From positions 135,059,696-135,123,695 of the forward strand of contig CM035423.1 in assembly GCA_020310875.1 (NCBI GenBank): a stretch of DNA of 64,000 nt, written 5' to 3'. Source of the DNA: Ceratopteris richardii. Taxonomy: Eukaryota > Streptophyta > Polypodiopsida > Polypodiales > Pteridaceae. Within the stretch, counting starts at the first letter, position 1. Every line of letters starts with the position of its first letter. The notes beneath the pieces were generated by a model that saw nothing but the letters and a program-made list of their open reading frames with translations, ran no database searches and was not told the origin of the DNA. Shown here in pieces: positions 42,340-54,322 of the stretch. Both the position numbers and the translations under genes were made by a program.

Positions 42340-45300
42340 TTCATACTTACTCATACAACAGGCAGCCACATCAAGGACCCAACATGTACTGTCATATCAA
42401 GCAAAAATATACCAACCACAACACCGAAAATTGTCCATTTAACAAGCAATTAAGACCAGTGGCTCAAACCCAATATAGGCCTTATGGATATCCTCAGAGG
42501 GAACAAGATAGAGAGGTTCCTAGGTACAACCCTTACCCAAGTCCACAGGGAGCACCATATGAACAAGGAGGATATGGACAACCGCAACCTGTGCTAGGAC
42601 AACAACCACCCCACCCACAAAATGTAGTGCCAGTTAAATACACTCAACAGGAGGAAAATTTTGAGAGAGCTATAGTACCATTCACACCACTTGCTAATGC
42701 AAAAATAACAAATCAGGGATATGATCAGACCCAGGGAGAGTATTATCCTTATGATGCTAGCCTCATAGAGTACGACCAAACCTACGAGCAACAATACTAC
42801 GGTTATGAAGGGTATGAAAACCCTTGTGGATCAAAATATGCAAACTTGATGTACACCACACCTAAAGCACAAACCCTAATGAGACCACATGCACCAAGGG
42901 GACCATGCTATAGATGTGGCGAAGATCACTTGATAAGGAGATTTACTTTGCCATACAACCCACCACCCCCTAGGACATGGGAAGGATATTACAATGATTG
43001 TGGCAAGGAGCATTTGTTTAGAGGCTACCCGAAAAACCCCAATAAGGTTTACACCACTACCCAGATTAATGTAATAGAAGTTATTGAATCATCCAGAAGT
43101 GACAAAGAATACACTGTGCCACTAAAAGCTATTACTAGAGCCCAAGCTAGGGAACAAGCCGTAAACGAAATAGATTCTGAATCTGAGATGGATAAAATTT
43201 TAAGACCTAAGGTTTAGATAGTTGAGGATTCAGAAGACCTAGGAGAGACTAGCAAAACAAGGAAGATGCAAAGATGGAAGAGTCTAATAGAAAATCTAAG
43301 GAATAAATGGTTGAAGAAGAAAAGTGAAGAGAATGAGAAATAGTGAAGGAAAGTAAGAGACCTTAGGAGCCAGACACGCAAGGAAACGCCCATCAAACTA
43401 TCCAAGCATCAAAATTAGTCAAGCTAGTATCAATTCTAGCAGACCCAATGCTCGAAGACTTGGATATGTGGTTGAAGGCTTATCAGTCGAGAATTGCAAA
43501 TGGACTGAGCATAGAGCAACATGAGAAACTCTACCCACAAGGAGAGTTAGAAAAGGAAAGTTTGGAAATATGCAAGAAACTCATAGAAATAGCTCAAATC
43601 ACACTGGAACGTACTACCCCAATCCTTCCAGAGACAAGGATACCAAAAAATCAATTCAACGAATATCTAGAAAATAGCAATCAAAAACTAGTAAAGACAC
43701 CACAAGAGGAGAATAGTGAAAGAGACCTCCAGAAAAACAAGGAAGAATGGTTTCAGTAATTCCAGAACTAGAGGCCAATTGGCCACAAGACTTGTGGGCC
43801 AGGATTCAAGAGGAACGGTGGAAAAAGAATGAGAACTCTCCACCACCCTTTGAAGAATTAGACACTTGGGAAAATCAACATATACCCAACTTAGAAGAGG
43901 TATATGAGGAAGTGTCCATTTTAGACCAAAAGAGGAAAGAATCGAACAACATTTCCATTCTACCCAATTATATGGGAGAATATGAGAGAAAGTCAGTAGT
44001 ATTCCATATTGCTCCTATGATATGGGGCAAGGAGGAAAGGTCACAAGATAAGACATCACACAACTTATGAGAGCTCAAGAAAACTAAAATATAAAGCTTG
44101 TTGATAGTAGAAGAATTACTACGAGTTAAAGCATAATTATGGAAGCAATTAGCCGGACACTTAAGAATAGAAACTGTAGAACCCACAAATGAGAAGAAAG
44201 AAGCTAAAGCTCTATCAATCTTTCAAATCCCAATCGATAAAGTTGGAGAATTTAGTGAGGGAGATGAAGGAAATACGTGCCTACCCATCACTTTTCATGG
44301 ATATATAACCAAATCCATCTTAGACATTGGAGCTGGTGTAGGCATAGCCACCAAAGAGATTTGGGAAAAATGGGGAAAACTAGCCCTACAACCAACGCGC
44401 ATGAAACTTCAAGTAGCAAACAGTCATGTGGAGAGGCCATTGGGAATACTAGAAAAAATTAAGCTAACCACCTCCAGAGTAGATTTCAAACACACTCTAG
44501 TTATATGTCAGTTTGGAAAATCCAATAATTATGAAATGATTTTGGGTCGACCATTCATGAGACTACTCAGAGTAATACAAGATTGGGGAAGAGATGCATT
44601 GTATTTACAACACCAAGGGACAACTACAAAGATAAATTTGCACACTTTTTCATATAGGGATGTACCACCATTACAATGGAACCCAGTCCATCGAGAAGAT
44701 GATTTGTCCATTCATAGTGTAGGATCTAGTTACCAATCTTGGATGAATGAGGATGTTTAGCTATGGATGTGCAAAGAGGCCAAAAGAGAAGAAAAACAAA
44801 ACTCAGTTATTGCCGATAGGGCATCAGAATTACCGACCCATAGATGATCTAGCATACATGCCTCAAATCTTCCCAAATGAAGCATTCAAACCACACGGAT
44901 GGATGGAAATCTTAGCCACACTAGATGTGTGTGTGAATGAGGAAGTACTAACCATGAACGAGTGTGTAGATGAAGAGGGTTATGATGTAAATCTTTACAT
45001 GGTAATCCTTCAAGAAATGGAAGTGGGAGAATTACTGGAAAATGAATGGAGGAAGGATTATGAAAGCATAGAGATGGAACCATAATTCGATTCAGAGGAA
45101 CAATATTCAGAAGAGATTAGGGAGAACAATGAGAAGGAGACACCAAAAGTGTTTTCAGTAGAACCGATCCAAAGGAGACGGGATGGCGAGGAAATATTAG
45201 ATAGAGTAGAGCAACCACCAACCAGATCTCTTCAAAGTACCGGAACATTTTAAAAGATACGAAGTAGAGGAATCAAAGATAGCTATTCAAATGCCCAAGA

Positions 45301-45926
45301 GAGAAGCAACAAAAGGAGAAGCTTACAATAATAAGGAACAAACCAAGAAAGTGCTAGTAACCATGGAAGAAGAAGAGGAGAGATGTACCTACATTGGAAA
45401 AGATGTATCTCCTGAAGAAGAATCAGAACTGGTAGAATTAATCAAAGAATATAGAGATGTATTTGCATGGACCTACAAAGACATCAAGGGAGTAGATCGA
45501 TCCTTTTTCTCTCATAGAATCCCAATGACTTCCGAAGCAAAACCCTCGAAAAATGACCATACTCATATAATGATGTTTATTCAACAAAGATTAAGGAAGA
45601 GATTGACAAGCTATTAGTGGCATGATTCGTTTATAAGATAAAACACACAGAATGGGTATCACCTTTGGTTGTAGTACCCAAAAAGAATGGTAAGCTTAGA
45701 GTCTACATAAATTTGGAAAAAGTGAATGCAGTTATTATACGTGATAGCTATCCATTACCTATCACCGACCACCTATTGGAAAGAGTTGCAAGCGAGGAAG
45801 TCTACAACTTCCTAGATGGATTCTTGGGTTATAACTAGGTAGCCATTGCTATAGAGGACCAACATAAGATGGCCTTCACACCTGAATGGGGAGTATACAC
45901 TTTTTGGATGATGCAATTCGGGCTCA
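42340..45926 (+). pseudogene. Element F gag end, protease, RT start
   Basis: The first open piece (42384-43217) has the Tyr/Pro-rich linker and two knuckles, one damaged. Further pieces carry a charged linker, a protease in which the usual DSG/DTG is DIG (about 44325), ILGRPFM (about 44545), and an RT start broken near 45620. RT ends at 45926 in the GLTN region, where H is inserted. It is colinear with D. Confidence 0.87.
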
Positions 45927-46667
45927 TGTTGAGGTTGTAGCAAGGAAAGACCAAAACCCTCACCACCTTGCATGGAAGCAAGAAGGAAGGCTCAAGAGTG
46001 ACTCTCCTCTCATCCACCCCTATCTCCCACATGTTCAAGCCATTGGCATCAGCCCCATGCTATGCCACATGCTTGAAAACAAGGAGAATAGGGAGTCAAG
46101 GATCCTAGTCCATGAGGAAAATACAAGAAATGCAACTACTCTACTCACACAAAGGAGAGACATGCATAGGCACACACACACCACTCTCACACACTCACAA
46201 AGACACAATACATGTAAATGTAAATATTCTTCTTGGAGTAAATGAGAGCTTCTTCCATTGATAAGAGATATAACATGAGAGCACGTCAACCAAAAGCTCC
46301 CCCTTTACAAAAATGAGCTTCTATTTATAAGCTAAGCTCTATTCCCCATGTGCTCCTTTGAAAAGTTGAAAAGTGGATCTCTCTCTAACTAACATATCTT
46401 CTAGGAGATTCCAAGATCACATGTGTAACAAACAAATCCCCAAAAAGAACATGCATGGGATTTTCACTTGTGTCCTCTTAGATGTGTGTCCAAATAAGTT
46501 ATTTCCCAAGGCTTCTCTACTATAGTGCTAGAGAAATATCAAAAAGTGTCCTAAGAGGGTGTTTATATATGAAAACTCTAAGTAGATACAAAAAGAGTTA
46601 TTCTCAAGGTCTAGGGAGGGTTCCTATGCACAATTTAGGATGTCACTGCATACCCTACAACCCAACA
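45927..46667 (-). repeat. 3' LTR of element H
   Basis: The 741 bp read on the minus strand from TGTTGGGTTGTAGGG to CTCAACA. The last 53 bp recur at 50916-50969. A CA/CT-rich stretch lies at 46170-46205. Confidence 0.85.
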
Positions 46668-49600
46668 CTCTCCCTCCCCTAGACTTTGTCGTCCTCGACA
46701 AAGCTAAGAGAAGAGGATCATCCATAACTGAATTTTCCAAGTTGGAGTCAAGTTTGGAAACTCTTCAGTTCTTCAAAATCTGCAATTCTTCAGTCTGCAA
46801 AGCTTCAGGCAGCAAATCTTCAGTCTTTACTTCAATTTGACAATCTTCAATCTTCAAAGCTGGGCGACACAATACCCCTTGGGGGGCAGTCAGCCCAACA
46901 TGCATCCCACTATGCAGTCTTTTGTAAGGCTGGAAACGCCTTCTCCAGAAGCTTGCAAACCTGAAATGACATACAAAAGAGCAAGTAGACTGCATCTAGT
47001 TATGAGATAAATATTCACTTTAGTTTCCATTTCAGGGGACATTAAGTCCTATAGGAGTGGCTCTTCAAGTCCTCATAATGAGCTTTTCTTTTCGTGTCAG
47101 AGAGACACAACACCTGAATTTTTTAACCAAGTGCACATCAACCTTCTCAAGACAGAGGAAGTGGAAATGAGGGCCATAATCCTAAGACACATGTTCAATT
47201 TTTAATTAGTGTTTATCCCTGTAAGGTTCATTCTAATCTCCTAAATCATAGAAGCTTTTAGCAAAATATGGATCAACAGTTATCCCTGAAAATTATGAGC
47301 CACAATTATCCTCATCTTTGACCTGTACAAATCCGAGCAATTTCTGAGCAAATGAAGATCCCTTCTGCATTTTCGTCGTTATTAAGTAAACAACCAAAAA
47401 GGTTCTGCCCAAAAATAGAATAAGCATGAGGTTTGTTTTACACATGCAAAGCTTCCAATCACCTAAGCAAAGAAGTGAAGCAAGTCTCAAATGAGAACCA
47501 TATGAGCATTGTGAAACTAGTGAGTGGTTCGAATGACAATTGCAATTGTGGTGAAATCAATTATCCCTGCAATTATACAAATAAGCAAGCCTGTTAGACA
47601 AACTTTTATCTGAACATAATTCCTTTGCACAGGGCAGCCATACACCCAAAGCCAACAGTAGCCACCTTAGAAGTTGCAATGATTGTTCATAATCCACACT
47701 CCAAAAATTGACATGAGCATTAATTCAACTTATTCTCCTAGCTTTCATAGACCTCTGTCCTAGTCATAGATGGAAACTATGGAGCTTCTGACTAATTGTA
47801 GCCAACACAATCCCTTGGCATACTCGACTCTTAGCAACCCAACTTCTAGATTCATGGGAATTTGCATGTGTTCCTTCATCAGTCTAGTGAGGGATTAGTA
47901 TTGGACACAAACCCAAGCATATCATACTTCTACAATACATACTTGTGATACATTTCAGATAGCAAACCTCAACATGATGAAACTCTGTCATTTGTGGTCC
48001 CTCAGTTCTTCAATTATAAACATCGAGAGTGATGAACACCTTTAACCGAGAGTTCCATCCTAAAGTGTCCCCTTCTTCCAACTCCTCAGTCAATGATGTA
48101 GCAAGGCAAGCTCCATTTTTCGCATGTTTCTTATAACAAAGCAATTAACTTTAGGATGGTACAACACAATACGTAAGGGCCATACATTCACCAAGAAAGA
48201 GACTTAGAAGCTCTAACATGTAACAATAACAAACTGTAGTGTAATTTTACAAACGTCAACCCATCTTCACAACAAGTTCAGAATCGCAAATCCTCCACCT
48301 CCCAACCATTCGGGGTCCTAGCAGGTATTTCGATGTGGTAGTGTTAAACAAAAAAATCTACCAGACATAACAAAATTTGTCGTTGATCTGCAATTGTTTA
48401 GAGGGCAGCTGTGTTTTTGACCTTCCTATTCTATAGTTAACAGAGTCTTAAAAAGGGTGAATCATTCAGTCGAATACATAAGTTTTAGATACAATCATCG
48501 TCATCAGGGAATGTGTAGACAAAGATAAACTACTTCCCTCTTCTTAGGCAAGTGTACAAGAATCCCAGCTTTATGTATTCTAAAACATTTTCCTGAGATA
48601 TCGCGGCTAGGAGTTAAGAAGATATCAACTATTGAGCGTTATTTCACGAGGAGAGAGATAGCGAGAGAGATCCATACTCCTGCACACCGTAAGGTTTTGG
48701 TAACAAATTTTTCCTGGGAGACACATAGGTCGAGAGGAAGGGCAACACATCATGATCTTGAGGGAATGTGCTCGGCTTAGGAGGAAGATGACAGCCGCAT
48801 TGGGCATGTAATCTCCTAGGAAGGCACCATATCCACACCTCAAAAAGGCAACCAAGTAGCTCAAAGCTACACACCAATTTGACAATTAAGGAGGGTGATC
48901 AATATCTCGAGTTGAATCTGAGGTAGCCAGACTGGAGGAGTGCTCTCGCATGACCCTCCGCAGTTGTTGGGGAGTCCATCTACTTTCTTCGAGCCAAACA
49001 AAGTGCCACTTCCAAATAAGAACTTCCACGTTGGAACCTGAATGTTCAAGAAGACCACATGAGCTTCAGACTTGGGTAGCAAAATGAGGTGTAGAAGGGG
49101 AAGCAAAGGTCAACCCTTCCACAAAGTATTGTTCTGCACAGGGGCAACATTATTTCCCCAATCGTGCATTGATTCTGAGGGGAAATGGTCAGATTGAAAT
49201 CGGGAAAAACAACCCTATCTCCAATAGCCACAATGAAAACACTAAGCAGAACTAGTCTCGAAAATGCATCTGGGAGAGGAGAGGATGCATTGATTTTGTC
49301 ACAGAGGAGCATGTCCATACCGAGTTGTAGACAATCGAGCAAAAAAAAACCACCCAGCTTGGCGCTGTTGCAGAGTATGAGGACTACTAGTCCTGACAGA
49401 ACTGAGGGAGGAGGGAGCCGTAAATAACACAACCACTGGGTGAGCAAAAACAACGGGGTCCTTGATGAGAATGCATTATGCACAGAGTAGGCATGAGTGA
49501 GTAACCAGGGTGTACCCGACATCAGTGCAACAATCATGGAACAAAGCTCCACCCTCATAGATAATCACTGAGCAAAGCATGCCAGATGTTTACTCCCAGC

Positions 49601-50891
49601 ACCATAAAGCACGAGCAAAGGAAGCCATACCGCTTGACAACCAGAGCGATCAGTGGGATAGGTAATGGGTGGGAGACGATGATCCCCCCTGATAGCTACC
49701 ATAGCCGACCTTCCAACCTGTATCGGCGAAAGAGAAGGAGATTAACTCCTCACCTTGATTTGAATGGACATGCCCACAATCGGCGGAAGGTAGGCACGAC
49801 AACCAATGGCAGAGAAAAAGAGAGCCCTAAACCCCGTGTCATAGAACAAGCGGGCACGAGGAGTCCTTCAGCTTGATCCCTTCATGGAAGAAGAAAAAGA
49901 CGATCCCGATGAGGGGAGCTCCAAGTTTGCATACACAAGGCCTCAACCTTGAATAGCACCCTGTAGGAGTCTTCGAACTGGAGAAGAACAAGGGCAGAGA
50001 AGCACCGAGCAGATCCAAAGGAGATGAATATCTGCCTGCGAGGAGAACACGTACAACAGGGGGAGCTTAGTGGAGCTCAACCCCGAAAGAGGTAGGGGAA
50101 AAGGGGGAGCCCAAGGCGCTCGACCCCCCCACCTACCTGTGCCACACCTTGAATGAAAGAAGGAGGGGCATTGCATGCCAACCCCATTAGTCCCGCCAGA
50201 TGGGAGAATCGTGGAGTAAAGACTCCAACCAACCACCATGACACATGCATTTGTGTGAGCCAGAGGAGAGATATGAGCATTATTCACGGATTCGAAAAGA
50301 GAGAGGAAGTTAATGCCACTTCCCCCTCCAAATTCATGCACATACATTCTTATCAACTGTCAGTCATAAAGAATGACAGAGAAATCCACCAATCTCTCCA
50401 TAATTTGAAGATGCGCACATCAGACATTGAGGCACATGGCATGGAGCAAAAGGAAACCGAGAGTGATTTTCTTGCTGGTTTGAGAGATAATGAATTGGAA
50501 AAGAGGTTGAAATTGTCATATGTTCTTGTTGTGACTTTCTAGTTTTCTTGAAATTTGAAGAGGGGGAGGGAGAAAATGAAAACTACCCAACCCCCTTTCC
50601 AAGGCATGCACTAAATCATAGATGAAAAAGATGAGAGTGATGCCACTAAGTATTTGGGAGAATATGTATGTGAGAGAGAAAGAGAGGGAAGGGGGTTGGG
50701 GGGTGTTTTTGTGCATCAAACAAATTGGAACTGAAACTACCCTACAAAAGCAAGAAAATGGAGAGCAATTGGCCCAAAGGAAGGGTGAAAGAGCCATGCA
50801 AGAACTCAAATCCTACGCAAATGAGCAAAAAAATTGCAACACAATACTTTACCACATGTTCTTGAGCTCTCCAAGTGATGAAAGGCCGACC
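46668..50891 (-). other. Internal region of element H, non-coding
   Basis: The region next to the polypurine tract reads, on the minus strand, like the end of a gypsy pol gene (GAGGACGACAAAGTC before the purine run), which hints at a gypsy parent. No other similarity to known genes is seen. The longest ORF (minus strand 49558-49046, 170 codons) is hydrophobic and unconvincing. Confidence 0.6.
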
Positions 50892-50910
50892 ATCCCTGGC
50901 AGCGGTGCCA
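50892..50910 (-). other. Primer-binding site of element H
   Basis: The minus strand reads TGGCACCGCTGCCAGGGAT, a tRNA-Asp-like site, five bases from the LTR. Confidence 0.7.
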
Positions 50911-50915
50911 GAAAG

Positions 50916-50969
50916 TGTTGAAGTTGTAGCAAGGAAAGACCAAAACCCTCACCACCTTGCATGGAAGCA
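50916..50969 (-). repeat. Truncated 5' LTR of element H
   Basis: It matches 45927-45979 nearly base for base, then switches to the LTR of F near 50970. Confidence 0.88.
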
Positions 50970-51117
50970 AAGCACATGTCTTCATACACTTGATATGTCT
51001 AATCTCTCGGATTGATAATTAAACGTGTATTAATCCACCACTATATGCACTTTTGGGGCAATTGAGGTATGTTCTCAGTTGCCACAAGTCCCTAAGGCTT
51101 TACGACTTAGGTACACA
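50970..51117 (+). repeat. End of the 3' LTR of element F
   Basis: It matches 41865-42008 and ends TACACA. It is followed by copia RNase H. The rest of F (most of RT, RNase H, integrase and most of the LTR) has been deleted. Confidence 0.87.
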
Positions 51118-51280
51118 TGGGGTATCACTACCGCTAGATTTACATGCTTTTTCAGACTCTGCCTGGGTTGGTTGCTATGAAGCTCATGTGTCCACTAATG
51201 GTTTTTTGCTTCAGGCTTGGCAGCTCATGCATATCTTGGTTGAGTAAGAAGCAGCCTATTGTGGCCACTTCTAGTTGTGA
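51118..51280 (+). pseudogene. Outer copia (J) RNase H, middle part
   Basis: It continues from 41112 across element F and reads the region of SWLSKKQP up to a TGTGA that is duplicated by TRIM K. Confidence 0.87.
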
Positions 51281-52021
51281 TGTTAGACTCAAGAAATGAT
51301 AGGGTAGGAGATGGTTGAACCACACACTAAGAGGGAGGATTAGGAAGTAATCCTCAACCATGGCTTTTGGGGCAAGTGGTTAGCCCATCATACTCCTAGC
51401 CGGTAGGTCATGATTTGAAATCCCATAATTGATATCAGAGCCTAGGAAGTAGGCTTGGGTAAGTGGATGGAAGGCATGCATGTCGCTTTCAAAGATGAGC
51501 CCAACAAAGCTTAGCATGTATCTCCCAATCCATAGGGTAGATTTAGACATGTAAGATACAGTTGGAAAGCTCTCAGAACAAACTTTCCAATGGAAGGATC
51601 CAAGATATCTAGCATGGGTGAGAACCAGGTTCAAGATACTGAGGTTGAGAAAAAGGGGCTCAAGAGGCCAAGGTTGCGAACAAGGCAAGTCCCTAGGCAA
51701 GTGGCCAAGAAGAAGAAAGGCAAGGTTCAAGAGACCGAGGTTGAGAGCAAGGGTTCAAGAGATCAAGTTTGAGAATAAGAACGTTTAAGAGATTGTGCAA
51801 GGGTGAGGACATCAATTCAAGGGGAGATCAAGGATTGATCATTGAGGACAATGATCTATAGAAGGGGAAGAGAGTGTTAGACTCAAGAAATGACAAGGTA
51901 GGAGATGGTTGAACCACACCCTAAGAGGGAGGATTAGGAAGTAATCCTCAACCATCGATTTTGGGGCAAGTGGTTAGCCCATCATACTCCTAGCCAGTAG
52001 TTCATGAGTTCAAATGCCACA
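51281..52021 (+). mobile_element. TRIM element K, TSD TGTGA
   Basis: LTRs of 146 bp (51281-51426) and 147 bp (51875-52021) start TGTTAGACTC and end in CCATA and CCACA. The PBS (about 51427-51445, TTGATATCAGAGCC) is an initiator tRNA-Met site with one change. The internal part is about 450 bp and non-coding, with a GA-rich stretch and a polypurine tract (about 51860-51874). TGTGA is at 51276-51280 and 52022-52026. This is a textbook terminal-repeat retrotransposon in miniature. Confidence 0.93.
51361..51426 (+). promoter_or_regulatory. tRNA-like (Pol III box) sequence at the end of the K LTR
   Basis: GGCAAGTGGTTAGC resembles an A box, and a B-box-like ATTTGAAATCC (AGTTCAAATGCC in the other LTR, about 52007-52018) lies about 35 bp on, at the very end of the LTR. 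Seen by eye only; activity is not shown. Confidence 0.35.
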
Positions 52022-52438
52022 TGTGAGGCTGAGTACAGGGTAGATTTTACAGTGACTGTTGACTGTGTGTGGCTCAGACACCTTTTGGATGATTTGGGTG
52101 TTGGTCAGTCTTCTGCCACCACCATCTTCGTTGATAGTCAGAGTGCATTGGCGGTTGCTAGGAACCCTATGTTCCATGCTTGCACAAAGCACATTTAGGT
52201 GCATTATCATTATGTTAGGGAGAGGTTCTCTGCTAGAGACATGAATTTGACATATGTGCCCACATAAGATAACATTAGAGATCTTTTCACTAAGGCTCTG
52301 TCTTGGGAGAAATTTGAAGTTTTCTGCAAAGCTTTGGGTTTACTTCCTTTTGCGGATTGATCTCTTTGCACATAGCTTGGCACTTCCTTATACATGAGTT
52401 CTAATGCCTTGTTCACCACATCACTCCTAGGAGGGATT
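52022..52438 (+). pseudogene. Outer copia (J) RNase H, C-terminal part
   Basis: It carries the DSQSALAVARNP region, the tail with HYHYV, and a short 3' untranslated region with a G-rich tract (about 52427-52437) before the LTR. The frame is broken by a TAG at about 52196. Confidence 0.87.
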
Positions 52439-52645
52439 TGTTGATATATTTTGTAGTGATATGTGTGAACAGTTTAGGACAATCGAGGCACTTTTTTCCC
52501 GCTTTAGGAGGTTTTTTCCCTTAACTTGTATACACCTATCTTTGTACATCCACTTGGTAATACATTCAGCATTATATGTTGTGCTCCAAGCTTCTTCTTG
52601 TTCCTTGTGTTGTTCGCATGCTTCCACAGACCTCAAAATCCAATA
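52439..52645 (+). repeat. 3' LTR of the outer copia
   Basis: It runs from TGTTGATATATTTTG to ATCCAATA, 207 bp, and is more diverged and shorter than the other family LTRs, as expected for the oldest copy. Confidence 0.88.
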
Positions 52646-52796
52646 GGCATCTCTTTACAATCAAGAGTGCCTTTTTTTTAATGTGTGTTTGAGTAATAGA
52701 TCAAATCCTCTCAAGTCCTTGTTCCACAATGTAAAGAAGATCATAACAATGTCTATTCACAATCTTCTCTTTATCAATTCTTAGAACACAATATAT
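52646..52796. other. Unassigned sequence between the nest and the microsatellite
   Basis: About 150 bp of AT-rich DNA with a T run. I see no ORF and no match to the other elements. Confidence 0.5.
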
Positions 52797-54322
52797 CCCA
52801 TACACATGCACATACATACATACACATCACACACACATGCATACACATGCATACACATGCATACACACACATGCACATACATGCATGCATACACACATGC
52901 ATACATACACATGCATGCATACAAACATGCATATATCATACACACATTCACATACATATATACACATCACACACATACACATGCAAACACACACATTCAT
53001 ACATATGCATGCATTCACATGTGCATATGTGCGCATACAAACACATGCATACATACATAGATGCATACATGCATGCATACACACACACATGAACATAAAT
53101 ACACATCACACATATACACAAATGCATATATCACACACACATACACATACATACATACATGTCACATACACACACATGCATACAAGCATGTGCACACACA
53201 TATGCACAAATATACATACACACACATGCATACACTCATGCATACATACACACATGCATACATACATACATGCATACATGCATGCATACACACACGTGCA
53301 TATATCCCATGGACATGCACATACATACATACACATCACATACACATGCATACACACACATGCACATACTTGCATACATATCACACTCACACATGCATGC
53401 ATACACCCATGCATATATCATGCAGATATTCACATACATACATGCACATCACACACATACACATGTAGACATACTCACATGCATACATACATGCATACAC
53501 ACACATGCATACATACACACATGCATGAGCATACATACATACATACATACATATATGCATACACACATGTATATATCACACACATGCACATACATGCACA
53601 TCACACACCCATGGATACATACATACATGCATACACACATTCATATATAACACACACATACACATACATACATACACCACACACACATAGAGACACATGC
53701 ATACACACACATATGCACATATATACATACACATGCATGCATACATGTAGACACACACATGCATATATCCCATACCCATGCACATACATACGTACACATC
53801 ACAAACACATGCACATACACATGCATACATACACATGCATACGTGCATGCACACACATGCATACATGCATGCACACACATGCATACATGCATGCACACAC
53901 ATGCATATATCACACACACATATATACATACACAGCACACTTACACATGCATTCACACATGCAAACATGCCCACATGCATACATGCATGCATACACACAC
54001 ATGCACATACATACACATCACAGACATGCATACATACACAAATGCATATGTGCACATATGCATACATGCATAAACACACATGCATGCATACATACACACA
54101 TGCATAAACACATGCATACATGCATGCATACACTCATACATGCACACACATACACACATCACACACATGCATGCATACATACATACACACATGCATACAT
54201 ACATACACACATACATACATACATACATACATACACACATGCATACGCACATATACATACACACACATGCACATACATACACATCACACACACATGCATA
54301 TATCACACATACATTCACACAT
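52797..54322. repeat. 1.5-kb ACATGCAT/ACAC/ACAT microsatellite
   Basis: It is a mosaic of ACACACATGCATAC, ACATACATAC and ACATCACAC units with little else. The strand is almost wholly alternating purine-pyrimidine, with many ATGCAT palindromes. The ORFs it contains encode only His/Thr/Tyr/Ile or Cys/Met/Val repeats and are not genes. It ends at the polypurine tract of TRIM L2. Confidence 0.95.

Larger units (their letters stand above)
45927..50969 (-). mobile_element. Non-autonomous LTR element H (LARD-like)
   Basis: On the minus strand it has a truncated 5' LTR (50969-50916), a PBS (50910-50892), about 4.2 kb of internal sequence, a polypurine tract (46681-46668) and a full 3' LTR (46667-45927). 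The internal part shows no gag, protease, RT or integrase in any frame. LTR and priming signals without coding capacity fit a large retrotransposon derivative. It is inserted in RT of F, and its right edge was lost together with most of F. Confidence 0.82.
41113..51117 (+). mobile_element. Ty3/gypsy element F (same family as D), carrying H
   Basis: The 5' LTR is 41113-42008, followed by a tRNA-Asp type PBS, a short leader, a deletion of most of gag, then gag end, protease and RT to 45926. There element H is inserted. Only the last 148 bp of the 3' LTR remain (50970-51117). Flanks GGGGG (41108-41112) and TGGGG (51118-51122) are a plausible degenerate target duplication, and copia RNase H continues across the insertion. 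Confidence 0.85.
1..52645 (+). mobile_element. Outermost Ty1/copia element (Z/J), host of the nest
   Basis: Pieces of one plus-strand copia element lie at 1-1158, 34056-34373, 39695-41112, 51118-51280 and 52022-52438, with a 3' LTR at 52439-52645. In order they cover gag zinc knuckle, protease, GAG-pre-integrase, integrase, RT and RNase H, as in one element. The gaps are filled by other elements, three of them with clear target duplications or matching flanks. The 5' LTR lies left of the window. About 80 bp of integrase between the first two pieces is missing, so assigning 1-1158 and 34056 onward to the same copy is an inference; the later joins are firmer. Confidence 0.7.

Noticed and set aside
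49046-49558. A 170-codon hydrophobic minus-strand ORF inside element H.
   Set aside because: It matches no family I know, has no conserved motif, and is surrounded by equally open noise; a chance ORF is more likely.
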